64,000 bases of DNA from Drosophila pseudoobscura (Eukaryota > Arthropoda > Insecta > Diptera > Drosophilidae), in contig NC_046683.1 in assembly GCF_009870125.1 (NCBI RefSeq), positions 52,529,869-52,593,868 on the forward strand. The letters run 5' to 3'. Shown here one piece after another: positions 14,001 to 26,900 of the stretch. The notes under the pieces were generated by a model that was not told the origin of the DNA, did no database searches, and was given only the letters and a program-made list of their open reading frames with translations. Numbering within the stretch: the stretch's first letter is position 1; each line of letters begins with the position of its first letter. A program made the position numbers and the translations under genes.

Positions 14001-17000
14001 ACTTTTGATTTGATAACTTTTCGTCACGCACCACTGCGAGAGTGTTGTTGCAACTTTCGTGATAGTTTTTCCTTGCTCGGCCTGTTGCACCGTGAGACCC
14101 GTGCGAGCGGGAGAGCAGAGCTCCAAAAAAAAAAAAACTACGACAACACGAGGCTCGTCTCTCTCTCAGCGCGATGACCGTCGTGTGGGAATGCTTCCCA
14201 GCAAATGATGGGGCGCCTCTTCTAGTGTTTCCACTGCTGCTGCTGCTGCTGGTGCTGCTGCTGTTACCTGAGTGCTGCAGATGCTGCTCCTGCGCAGGCG
14301 CTGGCCATGAAAGCGCGCGTATAACGGTAGGATAGTAGTCGTCTGCCTCGTCTGCCTCGTCAGCTGGCATTCGCTGCAGCGCCTCGGCCACGCTCAGCTG
14401 ATTCTCAGGGCCGTTCCGGCTGTAGCAGGCGTTCTACTACGTAGCCCCCTCGCCACCAGCCCCGCCCCCTGCCTCTGCTGTTGGCGCTGCCACCGCCGAT
14501 GCTGACGTAAATCGGAATGCAGTTTCGATGCCCAAAAAAAAGCTCTGGGCCAAAGCTTTAGTCTGCATTTTTTCGTGCTTTCGAGCCACACAAAAGTAGT
14601 GCATAATTAAAGCAAAAGCTTCCCGGGGGGTGGCGGGGGGGCCGGGCAGAGCAGTGCAGAGGACCTCAAATGATGGTCAAGGCCGCTCAAGGCCAGGTGT
14701 TGGTGGTGGGAGGGGGGGGAGTGGTGTGGTGTGGTGTGGGAGCTTTTGGCTCAAAGTTTTCCTGCTAATGCTGATGCATAAAAAATCTATTCCTATTCAT
14801 TTGCCGGCACTCCCGTCCTCCTTGCTTCCCTGAGGGGGTTGCATGCCCCGCGTACGCCAGCAGCCCAGCGACAGCATTAGGGCTCATTAGTCGCCTGCCT
14901 CTGTGTGAGTGTCGCCTTGTGCGTGTGCCTGTGTGCCTGTGTGTGTGTGTGTTTTTGGGTAATTAGCGATAACAGTTCGAGTTGTAATGCGGCTAATTGA
15001 GTTATGTCCATGTGTACACACTGTACAGTGCTCTCCACGAGTGTAGGCACTGTGCAGGACACTTGAGCAGCCACAGAGCGGCAGCGGGCTTGTCTTGATT
15101 GTGTAAGATGATAGGCGGATGATGGCACAATGCAGGACGGATCTATGGAGCGGAGCCTAATACTCCAGTAAGGATATTTAAGCGTTAAGGCTTCCAAAAT
15201 GATCGATTCCCCATCGATGGGTAGCACAGGATTTCCAGTGGAATTGATAGCTGAAGCCATGGAAGCCATAGACATCTTCCATTCCTGTTTGACTTTTGAC
15301 TTTGATTCTAGACATAATTATCGACATCGATAATCTTCGATAACACATAAATGTTGCTTCTGAATCCCTTCCTTTTATTGCAATCGATAACACACAAATG
15401 TGGACTCTGATAGTAATGGAAGGTTATATCTTTAATACTTCGACACTATGTGCATATTTTCTTGTTCAATTTCCATGAACATCTATAAATGTATGAGCAC
15501 ATATCGTTCAAGTGAATAGATAACCTTGAAACGCACTGTCCTCGGAGCAAACAAACAGACACCTGAACAATGAAGCATTTAGCTGAAAGCTGATCAAAGC
15601 TGAGCATAAATCATGGCATACTTTATGGTGCAATTAAGTTAATTGAGGCTACTACCCGCTACTGTTACACCAACTCGCCCCCAGCTCCCCCGTATCCGTC
15701 CCCTTCCCCTCCCCGTTGGAGTGCTTTCACCTGGTGAATGGTGTCAATGAATTGATTGCGATTACAATTTGCACACACGGCTAACTGTTACTTTTCATTG
15801 CCAATGTCAGGGCAGCAGCACAGCCAGAATAAAAAACGACTGCCAGCGACAGCCTTGACCACGAATATCGATTTCCTGTTTTGTGGCTAACGGCTGCCGC
15901 TTCATTTGAATGCTGCTGCTGCTGCTGCTGCAACTGCCTGTTTACTTTCCGATGCGTATTCCATTTGCCATTTGCCACTTGCCACTTGCCACTTGCACAA
16001 TTAAAATTCGTTTTCCCATTAGGCTTTAGCCTTTAAGCTGACAGACAACTTGTGTTTGTGTCTGTGCCTGTGCGTGTCGCCCGCACCTTTCCCTCTAACA
16101 AAGACAACATTCACGGCGTATACGTAATATTGAGCCGCACCAAAAGCCGCTCTAACTGTAAGACTCGTAGAGGTGTGTGCGTGGGGGGGGGGGGGGCATA
16201 AGGGGTATTACTGTTGAATGAATGAATGAATGCATGATTAGGCGAGATCTGATCTAGTGCCGGCCCAGTGCCGGCGCGAAAGCGAAACTCAAATTGAAAC
16301 TGAAACTGAAATCGAACACGGGAACACTGGAATACTGGAAATGCTGAAAACTGGTTTCTAAATTGTGTCAGTCGTTGGCTGGCGGGCATTTGGACAAATG
16401 TGCGGAAATGTACAATGTACAGCACAGCAGCAGCAACAACAGCAACTAAAAATCAATAACAATTACTTGACATTACTTTGCGATTTGCCAGCGAATAAAT
16501 CAACAAAATTCGCACTCACAAAAAAATATTGAATTTAAAAAGTGATTTATTTAATGGAAAATTACTGACAAAATGCCGCAAAAAAATTCGTATTTTTAGA
16601 GATTTTATTTCGTAAACTTAACATTCAGTTGATTTAAGCGAGGAAAATTTCATGAAGGAAATTCTTAATAGATAATGCTCTGGTGGTAAAGTAGGGGGCC
16701 CAAGGATGAGCTCATTTCTGTCATTAGACCCATTTGCTTAATTAATTTCTTATCTAAAGGCAATGCATTCGATTATCTATACATATGGTGCATACACATG
16801 GACATGTGTTCAAGATTGCAAAGGATAGGGTATTAATAGTCGCTAGGCTAGTCAGGCAAGTGTAATGGCCACGAGATAAAGACAGAAACTACGCAGCAAA
16901 GCTGGGTCCCGTCCCGTCCAGTCCCGTTGGTTATTCCATTATTCCATTCTTCTTTAAGCCTAGCACGGATGGTTCGTTACGTATTTTTTGCTGCGAGCGA

Positions 17001-17745
17001 GCGGCGCAGTGGCACCATGGGCACCATTCGTACAAAGGCGTTGCAAAAAATGGCTTCGTGAAAATCAAAGACCAGCGCTTTTTATCATCAACAACATCAA
17101 CCAGTTATATCTAATAAACAAACAATATCTACATATGTACATATATGCAAGAAATTCTATATGCATACATATGTACATATGTATATTCAAGCTACAGATT
17201 CGCAAAAAGCTCCCATTGGGCTTTGTCTTTGGCTTCTTCGGCGCATTTATGCTGAGACAGCAATCAAACGCAGGCAATTGCAAGATTGCGAGAGTGCGAG
17301 AGAGAGGATTGCGAGAGCTTGTCGATGAAAAGAAGACGAAGAGATAAGACATTTCCGACTCCTGTGCGCTAGCAAAAGCAACAAAAACAAAATGCTGAAG
17401 CTGAGAGAGCAATTGCGAGAGAGCGGATTTCATGAGTTTGAGGAGCGCGGCTGACGCGATCGCGAGAAACAGAGAGAGAGGAAAGGGTACAAGTTCCGTT
17501 TCACTGCGCTCTGGGAAAAAAAACCTCCTGCCTAGATGACGTAACCAACTGACTTTGGACTCTACAAAATATTATTTTTTGATTCGAGCCTCAAGAGTGG
17601 GTATCCCTATTTGCCCTCCTTCGATTATTAACTAAACTTTGTATTTGTATCGATAGTCCACACTCACCTTTTTTTTGGTGTTGAAACCCAGGAAGGACAA
17701 CTTGCGAACATTGTTCTCCCTGCCGCTGGCCGAGCTGAAACTCAT
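2078..17745 (-). CDS. Ae2: Anion exchanger of the SLC4 family (AE2-like), complete multi-exon CDS
   Basis: Plasma-membrane chloride/bicarbonate exchanger of the SLC4A1-3 type, about 1204 residues. Exons in order (minus strand): 17745-17668, 8447-8297, 8223-7950, 7884-7755, 7464-7303, 7223-6981, 6919-6779, 4771-4574, 4507-2766, 2701-2507, 2448-2220, 2149-2078; all phases agree and the stop is TAG at 2080-2078. The cytosolic domain (to about residue 560) has the AE motifs ETARWIKYEEDVEE, WGKPHVASLSFHSLL and VPVPVRFMFVLLGP. The membrane domain has FTQEIFSALITLIYIVET, PALLVYILIFMESQ, GMPWHCAATVRSVTH, VKEQRLSGFF and FFMPVKH-like YFMPVKHYPP. Three N-glycosylation sequons (NGT, NMS, NAT) lie in the large extracellular loop. 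The AE motifs argue against the Na-driven paralogue Ndae1. The start at 17745 has an in-frame stop upstream (17805-17803), but other first exons are likely. An acidic C tail (DEDEPDF) is present. In D. melanogaster I equate it with CG8177/Ae2, from memory. Confidence 0.88.
4772..6778 (-). other. Ae2 intron flanking the cassette exon
   Basis: This is the 2.0 kb intron between Ae2 exons 6919-6779 and 4771-4574. Apart from the cassette exon at 5958-6164 it holds GGAGT repeats (about 5070-5105), a GA tract near 5410-5433, GATGCA/ATCGAT repeats near 6505-6540 and ATTGATGG repeats near 6670-6700. No other exon is supported. Confidence 0.5.
5958..6164 (-). CDS. Ae2: Alternative (cassette) coding exon of Ae2
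   Basis: This exon sits between Ae2 exons 6919-6779 and 4771-4574. An acceptor (caacag) at 6166-6165 opens phase 0, matching the phase-0 donor at 6779, and reads FLWMGADAQQQSLQQQQ followed by a basic, Ser- and Ala-rich stretch ending HRRHSTMSYLG. A phase-0 donor GGT|GTAATG at 5957 gives 207 nt (69 codons) and keeps the downstream frame; the donor is weak. Another GT two bases upstream is a better match (CTGG|GTGTAA) but shifts phase. If the exon is not spliced, the frame stays open to a TAA at 5757. It would insert 69 residues just before the linker between the exon ending in YNSYTSLQ and NLSGGTDD. Codon composition is coding-like and unlike the flanking intron. Confidence 0.6.
10154..10188. 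repeat. CT/GA microsatellite
   Basis: Near-continuous CT dinucleotides within the Ae2 intron; GA counterparts occur at 9927-9953. Confidence 0.85.
12061..12115. repeat. GACGG/GACAG pentanucleotide tandem array
   Basis: Three GACAG units followed by about eight GACGG units with little divergence, inside the Ae2 long intron. Confidence 0.9.
14268..14433 (-). CDS. Candidate alternative 5' coding exon in the Ae2 first intron (unproven)
   Basis: A coding-looking minus-strand stretch inside the 9.2 kb Ae2 intron. It ends in a good donor (CACTCAG|GTAAC at 14268/14267) in phase 1, the phase that Ae2 exon 8223-7950 accepts. It could start at ATG 14370 (MPADEADEADDYYPTVIRA) as a first exon, or at a poor acceptor (tagtag) before 14433 in phase 0, which would make it interchangeable with exon 8447-8297. 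The residues are acidic, and the GC-rich third positions differ from the surrounding intron. I do not recognise the sequence. Confidence 0.3.
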
Positions 17746-17957
17746 TTTGAGTGGGAGAGTGCTCTGCTTCCCTAGCTGCTCGAAAACAAAAAAAGAGGAT
17801 AATCAATCCAATTTCAGGATCTTCTTGGGTGTGTGGCTCTGCTTATTTGATGATCAGACAGTAATCGGGCATCGAGCTGTTGTTGTGGGAGATCTGATGG
17901 GGCCACTGTGGATGCTCCAGGAGTCTCGGCATTCGGTGCAACGTTGGATAACGGCCT

Positions 17958-20900
17958 GAAAAAACAAGACAAGAGAACAACATAAATACAGTTACAGCAA
18001 CAGCAACAAAAACAGCAACAGAAGCTGAAACATGGAACGCTTTTTCATTAATAAACAATTTCGACTGTGGCTGCTGTCAGTGGCACGGAGGCGGCCAATT
18101 GAAAGCGATTCCCTCTTTTGAAAGAATTATCATCTACTGCTGGCGGTGGCAATAAAAACAAAAAGAAACAAAAACAAAAAACAAACAGATACACAGTATT
18201 CCCGACGCGACGCGACTCAATTAAAGTCAAATGGCAGCCACACGCATAGCCCCCCCTATCCCCCTATCCACCCCACGAAGGGGTTGCGGGGAGTAGCCGC
18301 CAAAAGCACGCGACTTTTGTTGATGGCTCGTGATCAATTTGCGTTATTTGAACACTCAATCTATGTGGTTATAGAAGGAACACATCCATATATGGAAGGG
18401 GGCTATGGGGGCAGTGCGGTCTCCTTTGCCCCCCACTGATCATCGTTACCCCACCGCCGCCTTCCTTGGGCGATGGGATCTTTTTAATGGCGATCTCTTG
18501 ATTAATTTCGTCACATTTTATGGGTTTGAATTCTTCAAAAAAAAAAGAAAAAAAACACGGAATAGCGACTCTTTCAAATGAGGATTATTTTTGGGCAGTT
18601 CTTTGAATAGATACAGCTTAGTCGAGCAATCGAATTTATGTTGATTATAGAGCCTCCTTAACTCGTGGGCCCCTCCTTGCGGACCCCCATAATCCTTGGG
18701 GAGCTCTCTATAATTCTAAGGGCGTAGCAGCAGGCATTGAACCTAAGACAACAATGAGGCCCCCCGCCACTGTTTTTCCAGTTGTTAAATGTTTCGTGTC
18801 GGCAGGTCCTTAATTATTCAGTAAGCACCTTTTTTTCTATCCTTCGCGGCGATGTGTGCGGAGGGAGAGAGAGAGAGAGAGGGGGGGGGGTGCTCCCGAA
18901 AGTTACACAAATTCAATTATCTCCCTTGGAAATGGCATTCACCATTCACACGTATGCAGGGCAACACGAACACGTTCGAGGCAAACTAACAAAAAACAAA
19001 ACGTCTCAAGGCACACGACGACGATTTCACGTACACGATATTCCACAGGACTCTCGCGGAGACTGTCGGAGACTACTCGAGGCGTCCTCTATGACAAACG
19101 AATGCCGTGTGAACCTGTTGCGGCTGCTCGGGCACTGATTTATGTGTGTGCTTGCTTCTGCGGTAAAGAACGTTGGGGAAGTGAAGCCCACAAGCCCCAA
19201 GCCCCCAATCCAATCATCCAGCCAGCCAGCCAGCCATCCATCGGTAGAGCACCCGACCCGAAGTCCCCAAATGCACGAAACCCCCGAACGCAGTAGCAGT
19301 ATCTCCCGAGTATCGTATCGTATCGTATATCGCGCGCATTGAGAATCCGACATGAGTCTCGTGCTTAGACAGCGCCTCATTTTAGTCGCTGGCGAAATTT
19401 TTCACATTGCTTCTGTGTTGATTATGTAAGAAAATGTGACTTGTCTTTAAAACGAGTGGGTCTTAGAGGGGGCGCGGTGTGTTGGCGAAATGGGACTGTT
19501 TGCCTTGGATATTGACTTTTGCCTGCCATATGTTTCTAGCGATAAAAAAAAAAATGTATAAGAAATTGATGCGTCTCCTCCTGACTGTCCGTCCGTCTGG
19601 GTGTGACCATGGATTAAAAGTTAAGTTTCTGTGCAAACAGAACTTTCCGAACTTTCGGCTTTTGGGGCGGGGACCTTGAGAATGTTGCCACTCACACATG
19701 CAGCTGTGGTTGGGTTGGGTGCGCGCGTGTGTGGCACGTTACGGTAAATGTTATTATTAACTAATAAAAGGATTTCCAAGTTGATAGATTGCTTGCCCGT
19801 CTGCCCGCCTGCCTGCCTGCGCTTGCATTGAAAGAGCTTCAAGGTTGCAAGGTTATTAATAATGGAAATACCCTTCATTCCCAGACAGTTGTTTCCTCCT
19901 CACGGGCTCAGATATTCGCTTCTACAAATATCTATGAATTGTCATTAATTTTGATCAATCTGATGGCACTTCTAGATAGAGTTTTCACTCAAAACTTGAG
20001 ATTTATTTGCTGGGTAGAAAGTATATTTCATGCAAAACTTTCTCCGAAAAATATTCTTTAAAATGATGGCATACATTTTCTTCGACTAAGTCCCTAAAAT
20101 AAGCCAAAACGTAGGTCTAAATCTGGTCTAGAAATTGATTGATAATAAATACATAAATGCAAACGAAACCTTGAAGTGGACAAATTATCAACAATCAACA
20201 TAAACAATATTATATAATAATTTTAATGAATTAAATAAGGCTAAAAAAAACTAAAGGAAACTTTTTGTTGTTTTATGATAATTATAGGAAGAGAAAGTAT
20301 AATCTATATATAATTATCTACCTCCTTTCTTTTTAAATTCCTATAAATGTAAATGGACTAAATCTACCCACTAAATCCTCTATTATCTTGTTTACTGTGA
20401 AAGATTTTTACAGAAATTCCCTTATTTTCTGGCCATCTCTGTAACTTTTACTGTCCAAGTATCAATTCGAACTCTTTAAAGTTCTTTATTTTTAGCTTTT
20501 TTCGTGGTATTTATAATCTTTATAATTCCTACAACTACAAAGAACTTTCCTACTCTTTTACAGAGATTATATACTATCTTTCGAATACTGCAAGAGCTAC
20601 AATTCTCTCCAGAATTATTTTCAGAATCTCAGTGGCTAATCTCCAAAGTCTTCAACCAATATCAACCTTAGAAGAATCTACAAATCAATGACATCAATGG
20701 GAACCAACCCGAAAGATAGATCCATTTGGTGGTATCTACAGACGACACTTGACTTTCACAGCTACATATGTATTTTCGTATACCCTTGAGCTTTTTTCGT
20801 ACAGCTCAGCTGATTCGAAATCGAATTCTTCAATCGAACGATCGCGTGACGGCGTTCCAGAAATTTTGCTACCCAAAGGAAAACAAATAAATTTACACAT

Positions 20901-23900
20901 TTTTATATGGCACCCACACAAGACAGAGATAGACAGAGACAGAGAGAGGGAGAGGGGTTGGGTGGGGTGGGGTGGAGAGTTCGGGTGGCATGCTATCAAA
21001 ATTAGAGTAAGGGAAACTGTTAAACACAAGACAAAACAAACAGAAGACAAACAACAGAAACCAGAGCAAAGCGAAGCGTCGCGACAGGTTCCCATAAAAC
21101 TCAAAACCCTCAAAAGGTGTTACATTTGAAACCCCCACCAGCCCCCCGCCGCCGCCCAACAACCCGAACCAGTCGGGAAATGCGGGGCGGGAAATGAGTG
21201 TGAGGGAGGTAGCACACAAAAATTAACGTGGTGATCAATTTTATGGGTTCATTAGCGTTTCACTGGCAAACTGGACGCCAAACGATCGATCGATCGTACG
21301 ACGACGCAAGTGACTTAATTTTGATTTAAATTATTGTTTGTATATGGAATATATCATGCATATCGATAAACACTGGGGGGGTATTAAGAGAACTGTCCAC
21401 ACCTTACAGGTCTTATCGCCAGGAGCAAAAGGCAAGAGCCATTCATTGCGATTCTATTTCGAGATACAGATACATACATGTACTCCTGCAGATACGCGTA
21501 CTCTCTTTCTTAATTGATTAAACAGAATTGACAGTAATGTATGAGAAAGCCACCGCATGCGGCATACGGAATACGGAATACGGCATACGGCAACGGTATA
21601 CGGCATCATAAATTATCTAATTGTCTATTATGTGTCGTGTCGCCCGAAATTGATTTGATTTGCAAAAGCCAAGGCACGGCGCAGACATCTAAATTGATGG
21701 ATGATAAGTGCCCAGTGGGAAGTGGGAAGTGGGAAGGGAAATGGCTTCTACCCTCCACTTTTGAGGGTAATCGGTGGAGGCAGTGTCGGGTTTATCAGGT
21801 CTCGTGTTAGCTCTTTATCGGGGGAGGTGGTACCAGCCCAATCTTGCCAGATCCAACCGGTTTCACGCGGTCAGCTGCTGTCTTGGCTCCAGCAATGCTT
21901 TTCTGCACAAATTTACATTCACGTGCTGAACAAGTTGGTAGCAGGAACCGGTTTACAAATTGCAACACTCATCATCAATCGGCGGCAGCGGCAGCGGCAG
22001 CTGCAACTGCATTCAGCATTCAGCATGCAGCATGCAGCTGACATTGAACTTGAAACAACTCAAGCGTTTCGAGGCAACTAAAACGACTCTTTTTGCCTTT
22101 CAAGTGGGGGGGAAACAGTAGCCAGAAAACCCACTCGAACGTTAAAATGTCAGCATTTAAGCCCGACACTCGAGATATAGAAGAAACCGACGACGGAGCA
22201 ACGGTAATTACACAGAAGTGTGCCCATATATTATACATGTATGTGAATGTATTTGGTCTCCTAATATATGAGTGCATTAAAATATTTGATAATTGAAAAC
22301 GCATTGCCCACTCGAGTGGGTGGGTGGGCCGTAAATCTTTGGGGGCGGATCATAAATATTTAGTCAGACAGATTACCAGGGCGTACCCACAGTACGTTTC
22401 ATAGCCATAAAACCCATAAAGAGAGTAAATATCTGGAATTTGCTTCGGTCTAAAGTCGCGTTTCATACGGTGGTAGCGCCACTTTCCACTTGAGTGACAG
22501 TATTGTACGAGTACGATCCGGCAGTTTTGTTGAAGGATTTATGATCGCCTCAACAATTGTTGTGGCATACGATTCGATGGGCCCGGAGCACTTTAGGCAC
22601 AGGCCAAAAACTGCAATGGAAATACAAAACACGACATTTGGCAGCGAAATAAAACCATTTTTTAACGCTTCACTGATCCTCACACACACACACACACACA
22701 AGGGGAAGGGGTGCCATTAACAAAAGGCAGCACGAAAAAAACCATTCCACCTGCAAACATGGACATATTCAAACGAAACTAATTGGACTTCTGGCATACG
22801 GCCATACCACTAATGACTAAACGATAGACTCCAATGACTGACTGACAGATCGACGACCGCTGCGGGGGCTGACTAACCTAAGAACATGGGCTTGCACATG
22901 TAATCCGCCGGCCCCAACAACCCCCACAACCCCCACAACCCCCAGTCAGTGTCTGGGTTTTCTTTTTGTTTCTGTTTTGCGACTCACACACGATAAGCGA
23001 TAATTGTTCATATCTCGATCGAAAGAACCGTAATAATTCGTCAACTCTTTTAAAATAACAATCTCTAAAAAAATACATCGATTTCAGAGGAAATTCCCAG
23101 CATGGTTACGCAAAGTCAGCAAAGAAAACTCTTTTGTTTGGGTTAATGATTCGATTCCTTATATCAATGCTGATATCAGAATCTGTCATGGGTGGCGGCG
23201 GGGGGGTGCCCAAGAGGGGAAGAACAATAGGAAATATCTTGTTTCATCATCGAATGACGAATGATGCCTCACCCTTTCATCTTTCATCACTAAATAAAAA
23301 TAAACATACTGTATTGTTTATTCGATTCCTAAAATTATGTCTTTCTATGGAAAGAAACCCACTGTCCATGACATGTTTATTATCTTAGAATGGGCACATA
23401 ATATCTTCATGGAAGTGGAAATGAAATGGAATCAAATACTCAAGTTATCCTCCTACTCCGGGGTGTTCTCCGATTGAGAGAACGCGATATTTGAGAGCAG
23501 GTCGCCGGCTTTTTGCCAGGAAACGATTCATTCGATTTCGATTACTACTTCGAATTCTTCATTGTATATATACATATGTATATGCTCGTTCCCTTAGATC
23601 GTTTCCCCCTTTCCCTTCCCCTGCCACTGCCCCTTTCTATTCCCTTTGCCCACTGGCTATTGTTATTACATACTTCCAATTTGCACGCCACTGCAAATTC
23701 CGTGAACCGTTTTCACAGGAACAATAAATATCGCTCTCAAAATACAGCAAGAGCTTGGCGGCAAGTTGTGTAAACAAAAGTGCAACGCAACCTACCACAT
23801 CCGAGGAGTGGGAGGGGTTGCGACGGAACGGAGGAGGAGGAGGAGGAGGAACCCCTCACATAACAATAAAAACAAAGTTTAAGCGTCATGATACATTTTG

Positions 23901-26900
23901 GTTTAAACATCAGAAAAGAACAATAACAAAAGCTACAACAGCAAACAAACCAGAAACAGAACCAGGAACACCAGAATAGGGAGCACAAGGGAGAACGAAC
24001 AAGAACAAGAAAGAACGAACTAGCGTCGGGCAGGCCGAAGCTTTTGACACCCTCTTCCCTGCCGATCGGTCTTTTTCGATTTTAGTCGCGTTTAGTTTCG
24101 AAATTGTTAAATTTCGATACGACTCCCCCCCCACCAAGAGGGTAAGAAAATACTTTGTCTTGACACATTGTCGAATATTCTCTCTTCTAGGGTATCAAAA
24201 AGCACAAAAGTCGAGATAAACAAATTCTAGTTAACATTGTGTGTTTATCGTGTGCGGCGGGGTCGCGACTGCAGCATAGGAGAAGGGGGAGCCAAATTAT
24301 TGAGCCATTACTCACCAGATGTAACCGCAGGGGAACCTAAAGAGGGAGATACCACCATGCCCAGGAGGGGAGAGCGCGACCGAGAGAGAGCGGTAGAGGG
24401 TGCTAAGAGCACATACTTGCCAGGCGAGAAAGTGCAGCGCTCGCAATTCACGTGCTGCGCTGGTGTGACGGAGAGGGGCGGGTGGGCAGGAAGGGGAGGA
24501 AGAGAACACTCAACGCTGATAGCAGAAATTCCCCCTAAGAAGAGTTGTTGGTACTTTTTTTTTGTCCGTGCTGTTGTTTCTAAAAATTTGCATAAAAAGC
24601 AGACAAACTTAGCATAAAGCGCCGCGGGGAGTGAAAGAGAATGGCAGAGAGAACGGCGATGGCAAAGGGGAAAGAAAAAAGGGAGAAGTGAAGAGAACGT
24701 GCTTGCCCTGGTGAGGCGGCTACAACTGAAACTGTGTTAAACTTTGCTGCTGAAACACGCTCAAAAAAAAACCAAAAGAATAAACAAACGTAGTCGACTG
24801 ATTGATACTCTTCTCCGCCAAAAATTTCTATGATGGATTTCGATGGAAAAACTATTGAAACTATTAAATAGGTTTAAGGACATTTTCTTGGACATTATTT
24901 AAAATTTATAAACTCCAAGATAGCAGAGGACATGTTTATTTACATTTATATATATTGAAACAGTTGCCTCTCCGGCGCTGTTACATATCCCTATGCAAAA
25001 CCATATACCCTTTTCGTTCTACTCGTACCAGAGTATCCGTACCAAACACCGCCTCTGATCTGATCTGATCGGAGCGGAGGAGATCAGATCCGAAATAGAA
25101 CCAGTTTCCAGAGTCACATGCTGCAGTTGCTCGCTCGGACTTGATTTATCTTTCTCCTTCGGCTGCCCAATAATGGTTCTGCGACAGTAATTGCGGGGAG
25201 CATGTCAGCAGTTTGGCCCCCGACTTTCGTTCTTCGGTACGGTACGGTACGGTTCGGTTCGGTTCAGTTAATGTTATTTTTAATTGTTTTGCCTGGGGTA
25301 CATACTTATTTTCTTTGACACTTTTCCAAATGCCACACACACACTGTATCGAGTAGATTTTAATATTTCCTTCGACAGTGAAGGATGGCGGGGGGGAGGG
25401 AAATCGCCGGTCCAAGACACATTCACAAATTTAAAGATCTTTTTGCACAGAAATAGCCGCAGACAAATCACAGCGAGAGAGGGAGAGCGGGACGGGGACA
25501 ACTGTTATAATTGACACGTACTTCAAGTGCTCTCTTTTCACTCTTCTCCTTACCTTTTACTCGGCCACAACAAAAAGCAACAGCAACAATTGGAAGCAAC
25601 AACCGCTGATGACGTCGCAGCTTTAGTTTCGCGAGTGGTGTCCAAAAATTTTCCACTGTTCCGGAGCGGGGGGCGGGGTACTTCAACGTTGTGTCAGTGG
25701 TTCATTGATTGGGCGGAAAGATAGTCAGCCAGTTAGTGGGTCCCTTCACTGATCGATCCGGCTGCAGCAGGCGCGGTAGCTGCTGTATGCGGGGGCGAAG
25801 GTTGTCGGCTTTTTGGCAAGAATAACATACACAAACACACACACACGGACACACGCACTGGACGGTAAAGAGAACGAACGCGTCGATAAAAAAAAAACAA
25901 AAAAAACAAACGGGAGAGAGAGACACAGAGAGCAGAGGAGAAACGCACAGTAGAAAGAAACAAAGGCACAAAAATGACAGAAAGAACGCAACGTTTGTTG
26001 TCGCTTTTATATGTAAGACTTTTTTATGTTTCTCTTTTGCCTTTTAACGACTTTCTGTCTTGTCGTCTATATACTATTCGTCTATTCGTACTATTCGCGA
26101 ATGAACGCGTGCAAACTTGAACTTGTTGGAAACGGTCTCTCGGCGGGTCCGCCCGAATTGCTGCGCTGCACGTTTCGAAATGATTTACTGTTCCTTTGGC
26201 AGCACGTTTTTAAACAACAGAGTGGAGCGAAACAGCGATCGAAAACAACGCAGAGCAGAGCGAAACAGAGAGCGCAAACAGCTGCTGCGGATCGTTGCTG
26301 CTCTCTTCTCTCTCTCTCTCCCGTTTCGACAGGCTAAATTAACCCTTACGCATTCCATATGCTCCGTGAGGCTTGCTTCGTGTACCCTTGCGCAACCCGT
26401 CGATGGGGGATGTAGCAGTATTAGCCCTGCTTATCTATTAATAACGTCGAATTTCGTTTGTTAAACTAAAAATAATCAGCGTTTGTGTATGTCCCGCCGC
26501 CAATATTTGCCCAGCAATTCACGCCGTGCGAATTACCCGATTTCCGACGCTCTAATTGATTGAATTTGCATTGAAATTAATATCCACAAACTGTTGAGAA
26601 CTGTGCGACACTCGATGGGGCAAAGTGGCAATCCGGTCATAATTTTTACCAACGTCTACATGTCGAATAATTTTGATTGCGGCTTTATTCTTGAAAATTT
26701 ACGGCTTCAATAATGATTAAACGCAGCCAAATTGTGCCACAGCAGAGGTGTGTTTTGTGGGTGTGTGGGGCGGTGGTGTCTGATAAGAGGAAACGAAAGC
26801 TCTGCGTGCCAATCTAAATAAGGATTTACCCTATTTGATGTTTGACGGTCTCATGGGCATTTTCCGATTGGTCCCTACGTCAGAGTTTAATTAGTTGTGA

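Larger units (their letters stand above)
8448..17667 (-). other. Long first coding intron of Ae2
   Basis: This is a 9.2 kb intron between the first recognised coding exon (17745-17668) and exon 8447-8297. It contains GA tracts (9925-9955), CT tracts (10154-10188), poly-C runs (10600-10612, 10679-10690), a GACGG tandem array (12061-12115), CA/GT microsatellites, poly-G at 16184-16194 and the candidate exon at 14268-14433. GAGA-type sequence around 17285-17490 lies just downstream of the first coding exon. No complete gene is nested here that I can support. Confidence 0.5.

Noticed and set aside
13223..14008. 261-codon plus-strand open frame
   Set aside because: Low-complexity, Cys/Arg/Leu-rich sequence without codon bias or splice context, in an intron.
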